Shown here piece by piece: positions 20,881 through 33,516 of a stretch of DNA of 64,000 nucleotides (position 1 is the first letter of the stretch; the number at the start of each line of letters is the position of its first letter). The DNA is from Channallabes apus (Eukaryota > Chordata > Actinopteri > Siluriformes > Clariidae). A program made the translations under genes and the position numbers. The stretch covers positions 24,439,151-24,503,150 of the forward strand of contig CM060118.1 in assembly GCA_030522415.1 (NCBI GenBank), written 5' to 3'. Under the pieces are notes generated by a model that saw nothing but the letters and a program-made list of their open reading frames with translations, was not told where the DNA came from and ran no database searches.

Positions 20881-21780
20881 AGTGTGGGTATTCTCAATTC
20901 AGGTGGCTTTTACACAACATTACAGTCTGAGGTCTTTAAATTTTCCAAGTTTAGCTGCACATTTTCTGAGACGATATAGCCTGAGGTATTTCCTCATTCT
21001 AACTCTGTTTTCTACAGAACTACTGAAAATTATCTGGCTAGAAAACTAATGGGATAGAGGAAAGCAACGGAGTCATATGTTGACCTATTGAAGTTATATT
21101 TTGGGGGTCTACTTTTCTACTTTGGATATTTCTTTTGCAACCCTTTTCTTGACCATGGGTTTTAATTACAGCAAGAAATCTCCAAGAAACAAACTACCTT
21201 TTATTTGTGGTTTATCAGAATCACTCCAATGATGGTAGGTAGTGTATATACAAATTGAGTTAGATAATTGAGTTACTTAACATGACTTAAAATGTAAATG
21301 TTGATAATTACTGTAATTATTAATAAAAGAAGCGAGCACTTATGCAACGAGGATTTTTCCCCCTCTTTTGCTCCCCTAAATTGTTGATCATTTTACACTT
21401 TGTTTTGTATGATTTTACATTGAATGTGAACAAACCCAATATGATACATTACAAAAAACTGTCATTTTAACTGATGTATGGATATTTTTTATATCTACTG
21501 TATGTTTACAATACACAAGGACTTATATGACAAACATAATATTTTTGAAGCAAACTGTCTTCTAGATTCAGGCAGACTTTCCTAACCGATTCAATGTTAA
21601 AGAAATCACTGTAGCGATTAGGTATTTCAAGGACATGATTAAAAAAACCTTCTAGGGCTACAGAGCGCTATTTGACTCTTAGAGCACAGAGTATCGTTCA
21701 CCTACTGTTATTAAATTTCATTATTTGTACTACTAAAAACAATTTAATTAATAAAAAATGTATACCAAAGCCAAAAATTC
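20881..21780. other. Unassigned stretch
   Basis: May include more of the decayed pol fragment, but I see no motif I can support. Confidence 0.35.
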
Positions 21781-21960
21781 AGGATAATTGGCATTCCTAT
21801 GGTGTGTAAATGAGTGTGTGTGTTCGTGTATGTGTGCCCTGTGATGGATTGGCATCCTGTCCAGGATGCACCCTGCCTCATGCCCTAAGTCTCCTGGGAT
21901 AGGCTTCAGGCTCTCTGCGACCCGGTACATAAGATAAAGTGGTATAAACGATGAGTGAGT
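21781..21960 (+). mobile_element. Diverged SINE 3' fragment
   Basis: Same family as 16275-16436: GATGGATTGGCATCCTGTCCAGG, CTCCTGGGATAGGC and TGCGACCC, ending GTGAGTGAATA. More diverged than the other copies. Confidence 0.85.
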
Positions 21961-24505
21961 GAATAACTATTTCCCATTTTGCTGTCTCTCTCTCTCTCTA
22001 CCGTCCCTTAAGCGCTTTCTCATTCCTTACATGACAATATTTCCTGTAGCCCACTTGCAGGTGGATATTCATGCAACTTCCTCTCTTTTTGTTTTTCCTG
22101 GAATGTTACACAATGCCTTTGGCTCAACACTGAAATACCCACAGTAAATTTGCAGTTAATAATCATACATCGCCATCATGCATGCTGAGTGTACAGGTAT
22201 GTACAGTATGTAGGTGTGTGCTTGTATACAGTATGTGTCTCACTCTCTCAGTCGGCAAGTGTCAAAGCTGACCAGAAAGTGTATTTGGGCACAGTTGTCA
22301 CATAATGAATTATTTTTAATCATTCAAACTTAATACTCAACAAAATACGCAACAATTAGCACCTTACACCTCCAAAGTAAAGAAAAAAAAATTGTCTATA
22401 GTGCATAGTATCAAATTAGAATTTTGTGGGTACATTTTTGTAATAGGAATTTTGTGTACAGTTACTTAGTTCTGAATTGTTCATTCAGATCATTTCCATT
22501 TCAAGCCTAGCAAACAATGTTCTTCTTCCTGTCTCTTGGTGCCTATTAATTGGGTCATCCCTCCTCAAGGGTAAGTTTAGACAACAATGTCCATGAATTA
22601 CCTGTACATTGATTCCTCTTCATTCTGCATGCACAATGTGTTATACCAATGGGGTTTTCACCTTTAGGACAGAGGTTATATTCACAGTAACACAAAGATA
22701 CCTATTCTATTCATTTTCTATTCATGATTCAGAGGAGGATTTTTTTGTTATATTCCATACAATTTTAACCTTGTCAAGATAAAGTTGCAGAACTGGATTG
22801 ATAAAGGTTAGATGTTTATGGCTTTACTTTTTCTTAGAAAATTTTGCCTTTACTGGCTTAATTGATAGTGTACAATCTGTGTAGCTTTGAGTGTTACCAG
22901 TCCCAGAATGGTCAGCATCATTGAGGACCATCTGTGTGCTGCTCACAGAATGCTCTGATGTTTGCACTGATGTGTAAAACTGGGATGGGGTTTACTGCAT
23001 GCACTGCAGGTACGATGCCTTATGCTCTTTGTTCACATGACTGGTTTTTGGTACGCATCCAGATTCCATTCTGTCTTCGAAATTATCGTCTTCTTGTGTA
23101 GCTGTTTCTCGAATTGTGAGGAGACTTAAAAACTGTGAAAACTGCATTCTCTGTTATTGTTTTGGGTTTGTAGTTATGTGATCTTGAATCCTGAATGTTG
23201 GTTCCAGGGTTATTTTAGAAGTGTTTGTAAGAGTTTGAAGGCAATACTTCTTATGTTAGCCCACATGCTTCATTCCTCTGCATACTCCAGTTCGTTCAAA
23301 ATCCTCTGTGATACCAGGCAAATTCAGGCAAAGCCTTTGGATCATCTGATTTGATCTGACGTGGCCGAGTGAGAACTTACTCCAGGCATTTGAAATCACC
23401 AGTAAGTAATTTCTAGTGATTTCATCGCCTCTGTTCTGACATTTTATGACAAGCTTTTAAACTTGTCCCCCTGAGGTACTGTATAAGTATTTTTCAGATC
23501 TGAAAGACACTGTTCCTTTTTTAAAAAGTTGAAAGAATTTACACCTCAACAAGAATACTTACTGAGCTTATGTTCTTGTATTTATAAGCACAATAAACTA
23601 TCATATTGCTGCACTGTCACCGTCCTTGGTTGATTTTCCTCCATTGACTGAGCTCTGGTCTGTGCTAAGTTATTAAAAATCTGTACTATTTTCAAGCTGT
23701 TAAATACAAGATGGATTTTCTAACAAGGCAGACAAGGAAAGTGTACATTGACACATCTCTTTAGGCACCATAATTAGTGAGTTGGTAATTTTTGTGCCAC
23801 TGCATTTTATCTATGTAGATATTCATTATGCATTGTCTTTGTTCTGTTTGTTTTTCTGTTCCCAACATTAACAAGTGAATTTTGGCTGTTGCGGCTGATA
23901 ACACAGAGTTTCTACAATTTCAATTTTGTTCCTCATTTTTCCAATGAGCATGCTCTCGTATTTACTCCAGAGCATGCTATTGCTACAAAACATTGACTTT
24001 GGTTGGTCAAGCTGGCCTTTGTGTCTGCATGCTCATGGGGGCAGAAAATGTGGATGATGCACTAGAGCGTGTGTTTAATCTACGAGATCTGCCCGACCTT
24101 TTTCTTTACACAGAGGTAATTACTGAGGCATCATTTTGAGGGACACTTTTAAAATTAGAATAGGAAATGTGAGCATTGTTGGATGAGACATGGCTATAAT
24201 ATTTTGTGATGGTGGAAACATAAGTGTCAGTTCATCCAAGTTTAGGTTTTCATATTCTCATTTTTAGCTGCCTGATTTATCATGTTTACATATGACTCAT
24301 TGAGAGCTTTGTATTCAGTAAGCATGTTCGGCAAACACATTTGCTTTCATTACATCTGCATATTCAGTATCAATCAGCATTAATATGGTCAAAAGCCGGG
24401 CAAGGTGTGACATTTTAATATACATTTTTACCTCCCACAGATAGCATTTTAATCGATCTATTCATCTAAAGCAGTCTATTAGAATCCTTTATTTGATTTT
24501 ATTAA
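21961..24505. other. Unassigned stretch
   Basis: About 2.5 kb with no gene or element I can name. The minus strand of about 22900-23360 gives short open segments in several frames, which hints at an old coding remnant but shows no diagnostic motif. Confidence 0.35.
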
Positions 24506-24547
24506 TAATAATAATAATAATTTTATTAAACAATAATAATAATAATA

Positions 24548-24584
<37 letters not shown>

Positions 24585-24585
24585 C
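24506..24585. repeat. (AAT)n/(ATT)n microsatellite with inverted halves
   Basis: A run of AAT units followed by ATT units, so the two halves can pair into a hairpin. Confidence 0.9.
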
Positions 24586-24867
24586 AATTATTATTATTGC
24601 TGCTGTTGCAGTGGATAAGCCTAGATTAACCTAATAAAAAAAAAATTTCTTAAAGGGAGTAAGATGTTTTTATGTATTTGTATTTCTTTATGCTCTTGCT
24701 GTTAACGGTTCGACATGCAATCTATTTTTCAAGTTTACATTATGTTATGCTGTTACAGTATGTCATTATGGTTACATTATAGTTAAAGACTTACATCAGA
24801 ACTATTATGTAAAATTCACTTTATGATAATTTTCTACAGTCACATGGGTTCATTACTGTGTATATAC

Positions 24868-25572
24868 TAGGGATGTAACGGTATCAAAATTTCATGGTAC
24901 GGTAATACCTCAATATGAATGGCACGGTACGGTATTTATTGTATCATTTACAGAAAAAACTAAACTAATGAAGAGACTCGAAAAAAGTGCCAGAAATGTT
25001 TATTAAACAATATACATGAACATGCAGCGGGCCCATGTGCTGAATGAGTATTTGAGGACATTCACCTCATTCACTCACTTATTCAGACAGAGACAGGATT
25101 TTTTTTTCCTTTCCCGTTTCTTTTCAGAGAGAAACCGAAATGACTCAATAAAACTATAGGTCTTCTGAGAAAAGTTTGCTCAGGCGAATGGAGCGAACAG
25201 GAGGTAGCGGGAACTACAATTCCCATCAGCCCAGGCGCGGCCATCCTCCTTTGCGGTCTGTTGTCGCTACAGATCCAGTAATGCAGAAATAGCGGGTGCT
25301 GCTATTAGCGGCGAAGGAAAAGAGATGGAACGCGTAATTAATCATTACGGAGTAAGCGGGTTTTAAATCGGATGTGCACATTACTGGATCTGTAGCGACA
25401 ACAGACCGCAAAGGATGATGGGAATTGTAGTTCCCGCTACCTCCCGTTCGCTCCATTCGCCTGAGCAAACTTTTCTCAGAAGACCTATCATTTTATCGTC
25501 ATGCGACCACGGTATTATTGAAATAAAGTGTTATTGCGGTACGACGGTATTTAGAATACCGTTACATCCCTA
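24868..25572. mobile_element. Non-autonomous hAT element with internal foldback
   Basis: 705 bp with ends TAGGGATGTAACGGTAT and ATACCGTTACATCCCTA, flanked by a perfect 8-bp target duplication GTATATAC (24860-24867, 25573-25580). Internally, about 25155-25275 and 25378-25492 are near-perfect reverse complements (both carry CTTCTGAGAAAAGTTTGCTC, GGAACTACAATTCCCATCA or complements, and CGACAACAGACCGC). No transposase. Confidence 0.93.
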
Positions 25573-25579
25573 GTATATA

Positions 25580-26042
25580 CAGTACAGAAGTTAAAGTTTA
25601 CCTACTATTGTTGATGTGCTTTAAACTGATTTTTTTAAACCACTCCACAGATAGCAAACTATAGCTTTGGCAAGTCAGTTAGGACATTTACTTTATGTAA
25701 GACAGAAGCAATTGTTTCAAAACAATGTTTACAGATGGATTATTTAACTTACGATATAATTAATTATATCACCATTCCAGTGGGTCAAAAGTTTACATAC
25801 ACTAAGCTGGCTGTGCTGTGTCATAGCTTTAGGAGCTTCTGGTTCGGTAACTGACATCATTTGAGTGGGAGGTGTACCTGTGGATTTATTATAAGGCCTA
25901 CATTCAAACTCAGTGACTAATTGTTTGACATCATGGAAAAATCAAAAGAAATCAGGCCTCAGAACAAAAGTGTGGACTTCAACAAATCTGGTTCATCCTT
26001 TAGAGCAAGAGCCAAATGCATGAAAATATGTTCATCTGTAAA

Positions 26043-26082
<40 letters not shown>

Positions 26083-26330
26083 AAAAAACAATAATACAAA
26101 CGTATAAACATAATGGGACCACACAGACATCAGGAAGGCAACACGTTCTGTCTCCTAGAGATGAATGTACTTTGGTACTTAAAATACAAATAAATCCCAA
26201 CAACAAAGGACCTTGTGAAGACACTGAAGAAAGCAGATAAAACCTATGTATATCCACAATAAAACAAGACGACTTCAATGTAATACCACATTCCTCAGGC
26301 GAATTTAATACAGAATCTACACTGGAAGTT
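25580..26330 (+). mobile_element. Sleeping Beauty-like Tc1 relic
   Basis: Begins CAGTACAGAAGTTAAAGTTTAC after a TA, resembling the outer end of Sleeping Beauty-type elements. An inner repeat CCAGTGGGTCAAAAGTTTAC at about 25774 is the typical inner direct repeat of that group. A transposase N-terminus follows. The right end is not recognised, so the end coordinate is approximate. Confidence 0.65.
25934..26290 (+). pseudogene. Sleeping Beauty-type transposase N-terminal relic
   Basis: Starts M-E-K-S-K-E-I and keeps F-N-K-S-G-S-S-F, the paired-domain start of salmonid-type Tc1 transposases. After an (AAT)n insertion near 26041-26078 the reading continues as K-D-L-V-K-T-L-K-K-A-D with in-frame stops. 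No catalytic residues remain. Confidence 0.65.
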
Positions 26331-27346
26331 TGCTAGGATTAAATGTCACGGATTCTGAAACCCTGAGTTTAAGAGATATGGGCACTTCAATGGTACATGG
26401 AAAAACCTTGAGAAAAACACAAACTCTTTTTTCGAAAACTTTTTTTTCCTTTAAATTTGCATACACTTTCTTAATAAGTCCACTCTTCAGATGTGCCTGT
26501 TATTCATGATGTTTATAATATTCCTGGGGGGAAACTGTAGTAAGACACTGCTCCACTCAGGGGCCTTGGCTCAGCTCCACCCAGATGTAGCACTTTCTGC
26601 TAACCTCAAATAGCAAATCTATTTTCTTTTGCATAGCTAAGTAGATAAGCTGTTTTCAGTATAACATGTTTAGTGACATAAATGTTCAAATGTGGAGCTA
26701 AATCTGTAGTTGGCCTGTTATTTTAAAGATACAGAAGGTTAAGGTAGATGTTTGTCGTAACTTGTTTAGAGAATAGATGTTGGATGCTTTGCAAAATCAA
26801 TTAAATTTATTTAATGTAAGTTTTGCATTTATGAAGTCGCTCATGTTCCCGGTCTGAGTCTGACAAACACATACAGTATGAGGCACAGGCTTTCCTAGTG
26901 AATGTAGGTATTTTAGTGCCTCTCTTGTTTGCTTTTTTGTGTGCTCAGTGAAGACCTCCTTGTATTACCACGATAAAACAGCAGCACCAGGGGAAAGGTC
27001 ACAGGCATCAAATCCACTTTGGCGAAGGAGTGTGACAGGGCATGGCTCGGCAGTAGCGGGGTGTGGCTCTGCGGTAACTAATTTACATAAAACCTCAAAA
27101 CGTGTGTTTTAGGGTAAGAGTGTAACAGAGCATTACACTTGGACACAGGCCTATAAAATATGGAAGCTTTAATATTTTGGCACCAGAAGTCTACTATGCA
27201 AACCATTAAATATTTCTCCATACTACCTTACAAAAATAAACAAATGATAATTATTTTCCGTGAATTACACTGGCCCGTACATTGTGCAAGCAGGCAGAGA
27301 AACACGGTGATAGAGCATTAAGACTGAATGCTGTACTTTACGATTC
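26331..27346. other. Unassigned stretch
   Basis: No gene or element recognised. Confidence 0.4.
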
Positions 27347-27354
27347 ATTTCACT

Positions 27355-28942
27355 CAGTGGCGGTTCTGCACTGAATTGCTCCCTGGGCGAGACTCCCTCC
27401 TGGCGCCCCCCCCAAAAAAAAAATCCACATTTTGTACACTGCACACGTTTTATTAAACTACTCAGAACTTAAATAAATATACTGTGTACAAACAAATATT
27501 ATATAAATATAGAATTAATTAATTGACTTTTCTGTCCTTTCTAGATGCAAAGTCATCAATAATGGCATCATATGAGATATACTCCCCTATTGCATGATTT
27601 ATGCTTATGACATATGCTTTATGCTTATGACAGCAAGGCCAGTGAGCCGTTCCTGAGACATGGTTGACCTCAGGTATGTCTTGATTAACCTGAGTTTGGA
27701 AAAGCTCCTCTCTGCTTGAGCTACTGTACAGTCACTGGCAATGTAAGTGCAATCCTGAGAGCAGTCCAAAAGTTGGGGTAGATCTCAGATAGATCCTTAC
27801 CGTGCATAAAAGTGATAAGCTCAAAGAGGCTCATGGTTTTTGATGGCAGTCATTAGACACTTTATTAATCTAATATAATCTAATCTAAGGGAGGAACAAT
27901 TAGCTCCTTGGTAATTTACTGCCTCAAATTATATGCTTTGTCACTTAACAGAGTTATAGCAAATGGAAAATGTCTTTTAAACTATCTACACATATGTAAA
28001 TTAAACTGGCTATTTACAGTATACTGTAAATATATTGTAAATATATTGGCTATAGCCAACATTAACATAATAAACAATGGAAATAAATAACTGTACTTGC
28101 AACAGTCTTGCTGCAAAGCATAATTTTGTGGTTACATTTTGTAGTATTTAATAGAAACCATTAGAATTTCTTTGATGGTTTGTAAATTAGGCTTTTATTG
28201 TGTGTGTGTTTTTTTAGCAAGCATCATAAGCAAGAAGGCTAACAAACCTAAGAGTTAACGTTATACCACTAATTAACATGATGACATGAATAACTTTTAA
28301 TCATAAAGAGAGAACATTGGTGAATACTGTTATCTTTTGCCCGTTTTACCTCATCATCTTTTCTTTTTTATTGGGCCCCTGACAGCTTTGGCCTTTTTTT
28401 CTCCATCACTGTGTTACTATCGATGATTCGACAATCAACAGATTTCCCCCAACGCTGTCACTCACGACCAGAAGTCAAGACTAAACCAATTCACCTCCAC
28501 ATCATAATCGTTTTTATTATCTATTTTTATTTGCCATTTCACACAATTAAATAAATGAAAAAAGTGCAATTTATTGGTGTGTGTTTATAATATTTTGAAT
28601 GAAATGTGCGTTATTTGTAAGAAAGTCAGGTAGACATAATTTAGCCCACTTCTTGTCCGCTTCATTTGGGAGAGGTGAACTGTGCTCTGCGCCCGTCCCC
28701 CGCCATTCTCTCCCCTCTCAACCCCCCCCATCCCCCGCCCCTTCCCGGTCCTCTCCGCTCGCTCAGCTTCTGTGCGGCTCATCCAAGGGCGGCGCGCTCG
28801 GAGGTATCACAGATAATAGAAGACCGCTTAGCGGCACAGATTATTATTTTTTACTCCACGTTCGTGTGCCGCCCCCCACGTGACATAAAAAAATGCCGCC
28901 CTGGGCGGCTGCCCACTTCGCCCTACCCTAAAACCGCCACTG
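27355..28942 (-). mobile_element. hAT element with residual transposase C-terminus
   Basis: 1588 bp with ends CAGTGGCGGTTC and AAACCGCCACTG, flanked by a perfect 8-bp duplication ATTTCACT (27347-27354, 28943-28950). The right part (about 28665-28900) is GC-rich and would be the 5' end of a minus-strand gene. The transposase body is deleted except for the C-terminal region near 27520-27770. Confidence 0.92.
27520..27770 (-). pseudogene. hAT transposase dimerisation-region fragment
   Basis: Minus-strand translation gives A-E-R-S-F-S-K-L-R-L-I-K-T-Y-L-R-S-T-M-S-Q-E-R-L and then L-A, the conserved C-terminal dimerisation motif of hAT transposases, followed by D-A-I-I-D-D-F-A-S-R-K near the end. 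The catalytic RNase H-like part is absent. Confidence 0.85.
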
Positions 28943-28950
28943 ATTTCACT

Positions 28951-29652
28951 AATCAAAATGGGTACTCTGAGAAAGTTTCACTGCTATGGAGTGAGCAAAG
29001 GAAATATGGGCATTACTGACAATAATAAAACACGAGAAGAAAATGTCAAACAACCAGAAGTCAAATCACCCTCGCCCACAGACTACACAATAACTGCTAG
29101 TTTCATATTATCTAAAATCAATAACAATAATCATTGCATGAACAAACAAGGAGAGCTGAGTTAAAATGTCAGCCACAGAACCATATGCCTTATACACAAA
29201 CCCACCGACCAGAATTCTCTGGCAGTATTTACAGCTCATTTCCTCCTATCAGCACAGAAACACTTTTAAACATTTATTTCAGTTGTGATTTTTGTCTTTG
29301 GCAGACTGGAACAGCAATTCATATATTGTTAGTTTCTAATAGGTTTGTGCTAAGAACAGTGAACACATCTGAGCAGATGTGACACTAGTCTAAATAAAGA
29401 GAGGATGAGCCCTAACAATATGTTTTGGTAAACCTAAATTACTTATTCTTGGTCAGTTTTTAAATGGCTTTTATCAGTCTTTAAATGAAAATATGAAATA
29501 ATATTGAAACACCAAGAAATAAGACAGGCTTAAATAAATCTTTCCGCCATCTCACAAACTGTGAAAAAGAGATGTATTATGCAATATACCATTAAAAATC
29601 CATTATAAGCAATTATGGCAATTACACTGTCTGCATCATTGTTTTCAAATCT
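28951..29652. other. Unassigned stretch
   Basis: No gene or element recognised. Confidence 0.4.
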
Positions 29653-30204
29653 ATAGAAGGGTGAGTCAAAATTATCCACACTCCAGTTATATTAAAACTT
29701 CTGTTGGCCACACTTATCAGCGTCTTATCAGCGCTTTCCATTCAAGGCTACTGTCTCCCAAGTCAGGTGTGAACATGTTACATCAGTTCATTTGTAACTG
29801 CATGGGAGCAAAAACAGATACCCCACTTGTGATTTGCATGAAAGAAGGGCAGCATGCAGTGATTGGTGTTTTTTTTTGTGTGGTCTGAGAGTGTATCTGG
29901 TGCCGAAACAATTCACAAGAGCATAAACAGAAGCGTTTGGATATCGAAGGAAGGTGATGCCTAATGCCTAAATGTGAAAGTTACTTAAAGAAAATCTTTA
30001 CTGGTGATGAGACATGGATTCTTCACTTTGAGCCTAAGAGTAAACAAGTATGGAATGGAAACACCCTCCAACCAAAAAAAAGGTTTAAAAGTCAAGCATG
30101 ACCAAATCAAATTAATGCTTACAGTTTTCTGGGATCTTCAAGGGCCAGTATTGGAACAATATCAGGAAAAAAGGTCTTCGGATTAAACTCAGCCAAGTGC
30201 TATA

Positions 30205-31035
30205 TAGGGGTGGGCAATATAACCAAAATCTTCTATCATGGTAGAAGCAATTTTCTACCTCGATAACGATACAGTATACATCACAATATAGCATTTTGTA
30301 TCTGAAAATGCATAAAGAAAAATTAAAACACAAAGAAACTGTTTTACATAATGTAATTTTATTTAAACTGTGAATTGCTGAGGTTTGCCGCATTTTTTTT
30401 TACTTTGGCCATATTCGTTTGGATGCTTGGATTTTAGTTGATAGAAAAGGTTTGACGTGTTTCCACCGCTTGGTAAAACAGTGCACTTGCGTACCTTGCA
30501 AATCACGTTCGTCTCATTCGTATCACTTTTCTTATACCCAAACCAATTCCACACCACAGACGATGCACCTTTTTTCTTTACAATCTCCTCGTTGTTGGTT
30601 TTGTCACATGTAAGAAAACTCTTCCATTGTCGGAGTGTACATGAAGCCAAACACATCAAAACTGGGACGAAACCGTGGCACAAGATTAAACCAAATATCA
30701 GTGGACAGCGCAGCGCGACTATCTGGATAGCACAGAGATGATCTGGTTTATTTGCGCAGCCAGGTGGATCGCGCAGTGCGGACCAACTTGAGCAGCGCCG
30801 CTCGAATCACAAACCAGCGCGACCCACTGTTTTTTATTTAAAAACTATTTATTTAAAATGTCAGGACTATTTAATATTGTTTCCGCCTTGCCATGCCTGG
30901 TTTGTACATGTGAATGTGTATTGCGTGATTACGTGACGTGCAACGTCACGAGATCTCAATCGCGATTAAGACGATAGACGAAAATCTCAAATTTCTACCG
31001 GTTAATCGTGTCTACCGGTATATTGCCCACCCCTA
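30205..31035 (-). mobile_element. Non-autonomous hAT element inside mariner
   Basis: 831 bp with ends TAGGGGTGGGCAATAT and ATATTGCCCACCCCTA. The flanking 8 bp (GTGCTATA at 30197-30204, CTGCTATC at 31036-31043) agree at six positions, consistent with a target duplication that has since changed. It carries a BED-finger reading frame on the minus strand. Confidence 0.82.
30363..30683 (-). pseudogene. BED zinc-finger N-terminus of a hAT transposase, zinc ligands lost
   Basis: 106-codon minus-strand frame. S-V-V-W-N-W-F-G-Y-K-K-S-D, I-C-K-V-R-K-C and G-N-T-S-N-L-F-Y-Q-L-K-S-K-H follow the BED-type finger of Ac/hAT transposases. The second cysteine position reads Arg and the first histidine position reads Gln, so a zinc site would not form. 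No catalytic domain follows; it is a remnant of the parent transposase. Confidence 0.7.
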
Positions 31036-31270
31036 CTGCTATCCAAGGGCGTTGTGATCTTACATGACAATGCATGTCCGCCACACTCTATGTTTTGTTA
31101 CTCTTCGTCGAACCGTAACCTGAATGTTCCCCTAAAAGTAGCCCTACAAGGACGAATATTCACTTCTCTTGAAAAAGTGGAGACAGCACTGTTCATGGCT
31201 CGCATCCCAGCCTAAAACATTTTTTTAATGAGGAAATACGAAGACATGTTGACAGATGTACGTATGTGAC

Positions 31271-32599
31271 AATTATGTCGAAAAATTATGCATTTGTCTT
31301 TTCTTAAATAAATTTAAGTTAACTTTACAGGTCCTTACACACTGTAAGATTCAACATCTAGGACAAGCTCAGACATTCTCTGTTTTACCTTCTGTTCCTT
31401 GAGCCCTGATGTAAGTAAGGTGGATAAGCAGGACCATCCCAATCCCAAAGCACCTCCCCAGCCAAAAGGCCCACCTCATCATCACTCACAGTTGTCTACT
31501 GTCAACCTGAAAATGATAGAAAGACAGATGTCAAATTTCACTTTTCATTACCAGATATTTACAGCTACAGTAGATGTGTTAAACATCTTAGAACATGGCA
31601 TGTCTTGTGACACAAAAAAGTATAAGAATAGAGAACAAGAAAGTAGATTGAACAGACGTGATAATGTTTTTTTTAAAGCACTTAATATTTGGTTGTATAT
31701 TTATTGTTGGAAAGACAAGCATATACAATTTCTCAATGAATGCAGTAAATACTGTAAGTTCTACTTTATTTTTATACTGACTCAATCAAGGAGAGAATAA
31801 ACTCAGTGTCATTCTAGTGGGATCTATAGAATTGTTTTTAGTTATATTAGTTACTTCCAGATAAAACATGGCAGTAATAGCAAATAAGTTTCACTTATAC
31901 AGGTGGTTTCAAGGGCAAGCCAGAGATGGATCTTTTTGGGAAAGTCTAAATCTTGAAGTCATTTCAAATCCAAAGTTACAGTACATTTCCAGGCATCTGA
32001 TGTATGATGGCATATCATATTCTGGCAGTGCACAGTGACAAATGAGATTACTGCATTCATTTCTTCAGATCTGCACAGTCTGCTTGAGTTTTGGGCCGTC
32101 TCTCAGGATGGAATCTGTGAAATGTAAATGATGTGAAAATAAAATTAAGATGAGTGAATCAGCTTGATTTGCTACCTATATTCACAATCACACATCCCAA
32201 AGTGCTGACTGTGCCTAAGGCAGCTGTAAGCTGCTAAAGGTAGTTTAAAATCTTAAGTAGATACGTCTGTGCTATTGTGCAAATTGGCACAACTTTGTAA
32301 ATGTGGCATACAGCTCCACTACTGCTTCTCTTGGTCTTTAATCTATAAATAATTTAGATTTTACACAGACAGCTAAAACTGTTGGAAAAAGCTAAAACAT
32401 GGTGAAAGTCTCTTCCACTAGCTTTTTCGACTCTTAATCGTTTTATGCACACCCAAGTGACACACGCAGGGATTAGGAAATATACCTGTCTTTTAAATCT
32501 GGCAAATTGTCCAGCCGTCCTGCTCCCATCTATCTCAGTTCTTTATCTGTCCTGATCTTTCTTTCTGGCTTCTTTATATGGCTAGTTTCCTCTGTACCC
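31271..32599. other. Unassigned stretch
   Basis: No gene or element recognised; the open frame at 31399-31800 has no motif and low-complexity content. Confidence 0.35.
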
Positions 32600-33060
32600 T
32601 GCAGTTAATTATGGCCACCTGTTTCAATGTACAGTACTCTTCAAGTTCTCCCACACCACACCATTGCTGTGTTCTCCACACTGGATTACTGCAGACACCT
32701 GCATCAGCTTTAAAACGCTTTTTGCTTACAAATAAATAGCTATCTTAAGGCACTTATCACACCCTGCTCTGGACTATCCTCCCTTCAAGCCTCCAGCACA
32801 ACTTGATGTGACCCATCATCACTCAAGACAAGGAAGACATGCATCAAGGAGCTTCAATATCTTTGCACCCAGGTGGTGGACTGAACTTTCCCTGGCTGAA
32901 AGAACAGCTGAATCACAGGATGTCTTCATACAAAAACTTGAGACTAACCTCTTGAAATGAGCACTGATAAGAGTACGGGCTTCACTCCATCCATTGACTT
33001 TGAATCTATTTAGCTGTCTGTATGTCTGACTGCCTGTATATTTTTTCAAGTAATTTTTTT
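32600..33060 (+). pseudogene. L2/CR1-like LINE C-terminal remnant
   Basis: Fragments in several frames: L-D-Y-C then, downstream, F-N-I-F-A-P-R-W-W-T-E-L-S-L-A-E-R-T-A-E-S-Q and F-I-Q-K-L-E-T-N-L-L. This is the pattern W-N-x-L-P...R-T-A-E-S...F-K-x-x-L-K-T-x-L found at the end of L2/CR1-type ORF2, as in the intact frame ending at 57095. Confidence 0.55.
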
Positions 33061-33164
33061 GTGAATTGTACAGTATGTAGAATGATTTTATGTAGACAAT
33101 ACTGATTTACAAAAAATAAAAAATTGGGTTCGCTGGGTTTTCATATACAGGGTCACATATTCTA

Positions 33165-33303
33165 AGATGACAACGGCAGGATTCATCAGGCTCAAATTGT
33201 GAAAAAGTGGATTGTCAGGACTGGCAGGAGCATGAGACATGATCTCAATTGGCCACCACATAGTCCAGAGATGAGCTCCAGAATGTGGGATAGGATGGAT
33301 AGG
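33165..33303 (+). pseudogene. Tc1-type transposase catalytic fragment
   Basis: One frame reads D-D-N-G-R-I-H-Q-A-Q-I-V-K-K-W then L-N-W-P-P-H-S-P-E-M-S-S-R-M-W-D, matching the D-x-A-x-x-H...W-P...S-P-D-L-N-P-I-E-N-x-W spacing of Tc1 transposases. The Glu position has changed. No inverted repeats seen. Confidence 0.5.
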
Positions 33304-33516
33304 ATGGATATTACAAAGTAAAATGCACAATTATAATTACAATACATTTTGTTAAATGTTTTCTATGGCATCATATTACTGTAGGTTCAGCTAATCGTAA
33401 ACATAAAGAAAAAAAATCATACAGTATATGCAACAATATATCTGTAAATGCATTATCTAACTATAAGAATAAAAACATGAATACTATTTTGTAAATTAAA
33501 TCAACTTAATTAATTA

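Larger units (their letters stand above)
29960..31230 (+). pseudogene. mariner (DD34D) transposase remnant, interrupted
   Basis: Left part (about 29960-30204): Y-L-K-K-I-F-T-G-D-E-T-W-I-L-H-F-E-P, containing the first catalytic Asp, then a frameshifted W-D-L-Q-G-P-V-L-E region. Right part (about 31040-31210): V-V-I-L-H-D-N-A-C-P-P-H, containing the second Asp, followed by further family-like residues. The N-terminal DNA-binding domain is deleted. The two parts join across the hAT insertion. Confidence 0.8.
29655..31270 (+). mobile_element. mariner relic split by a hAT element
   Basis: Begins after TA (29653-29654) with GAAGGGTGAGTCAAAATTAT, a mariner-type terminus. Transposase pieces lie on both sides of the hAT insertion at 30205-31035. 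The 3' inverted repeat is not recognisable, so the right end is approximate. Confidence 0.7.

Noticed and set aside
22900..23360. Possible old protein-coding exon on the minus strand
   Set aside because: Short open pieces in several frames but no motif, splice pattern or family resemblance I can defend.
31399..31800. 133-codon plus-strand frame
   Set aside because: No recognisable domain, AT-driven composition and no supporting context.
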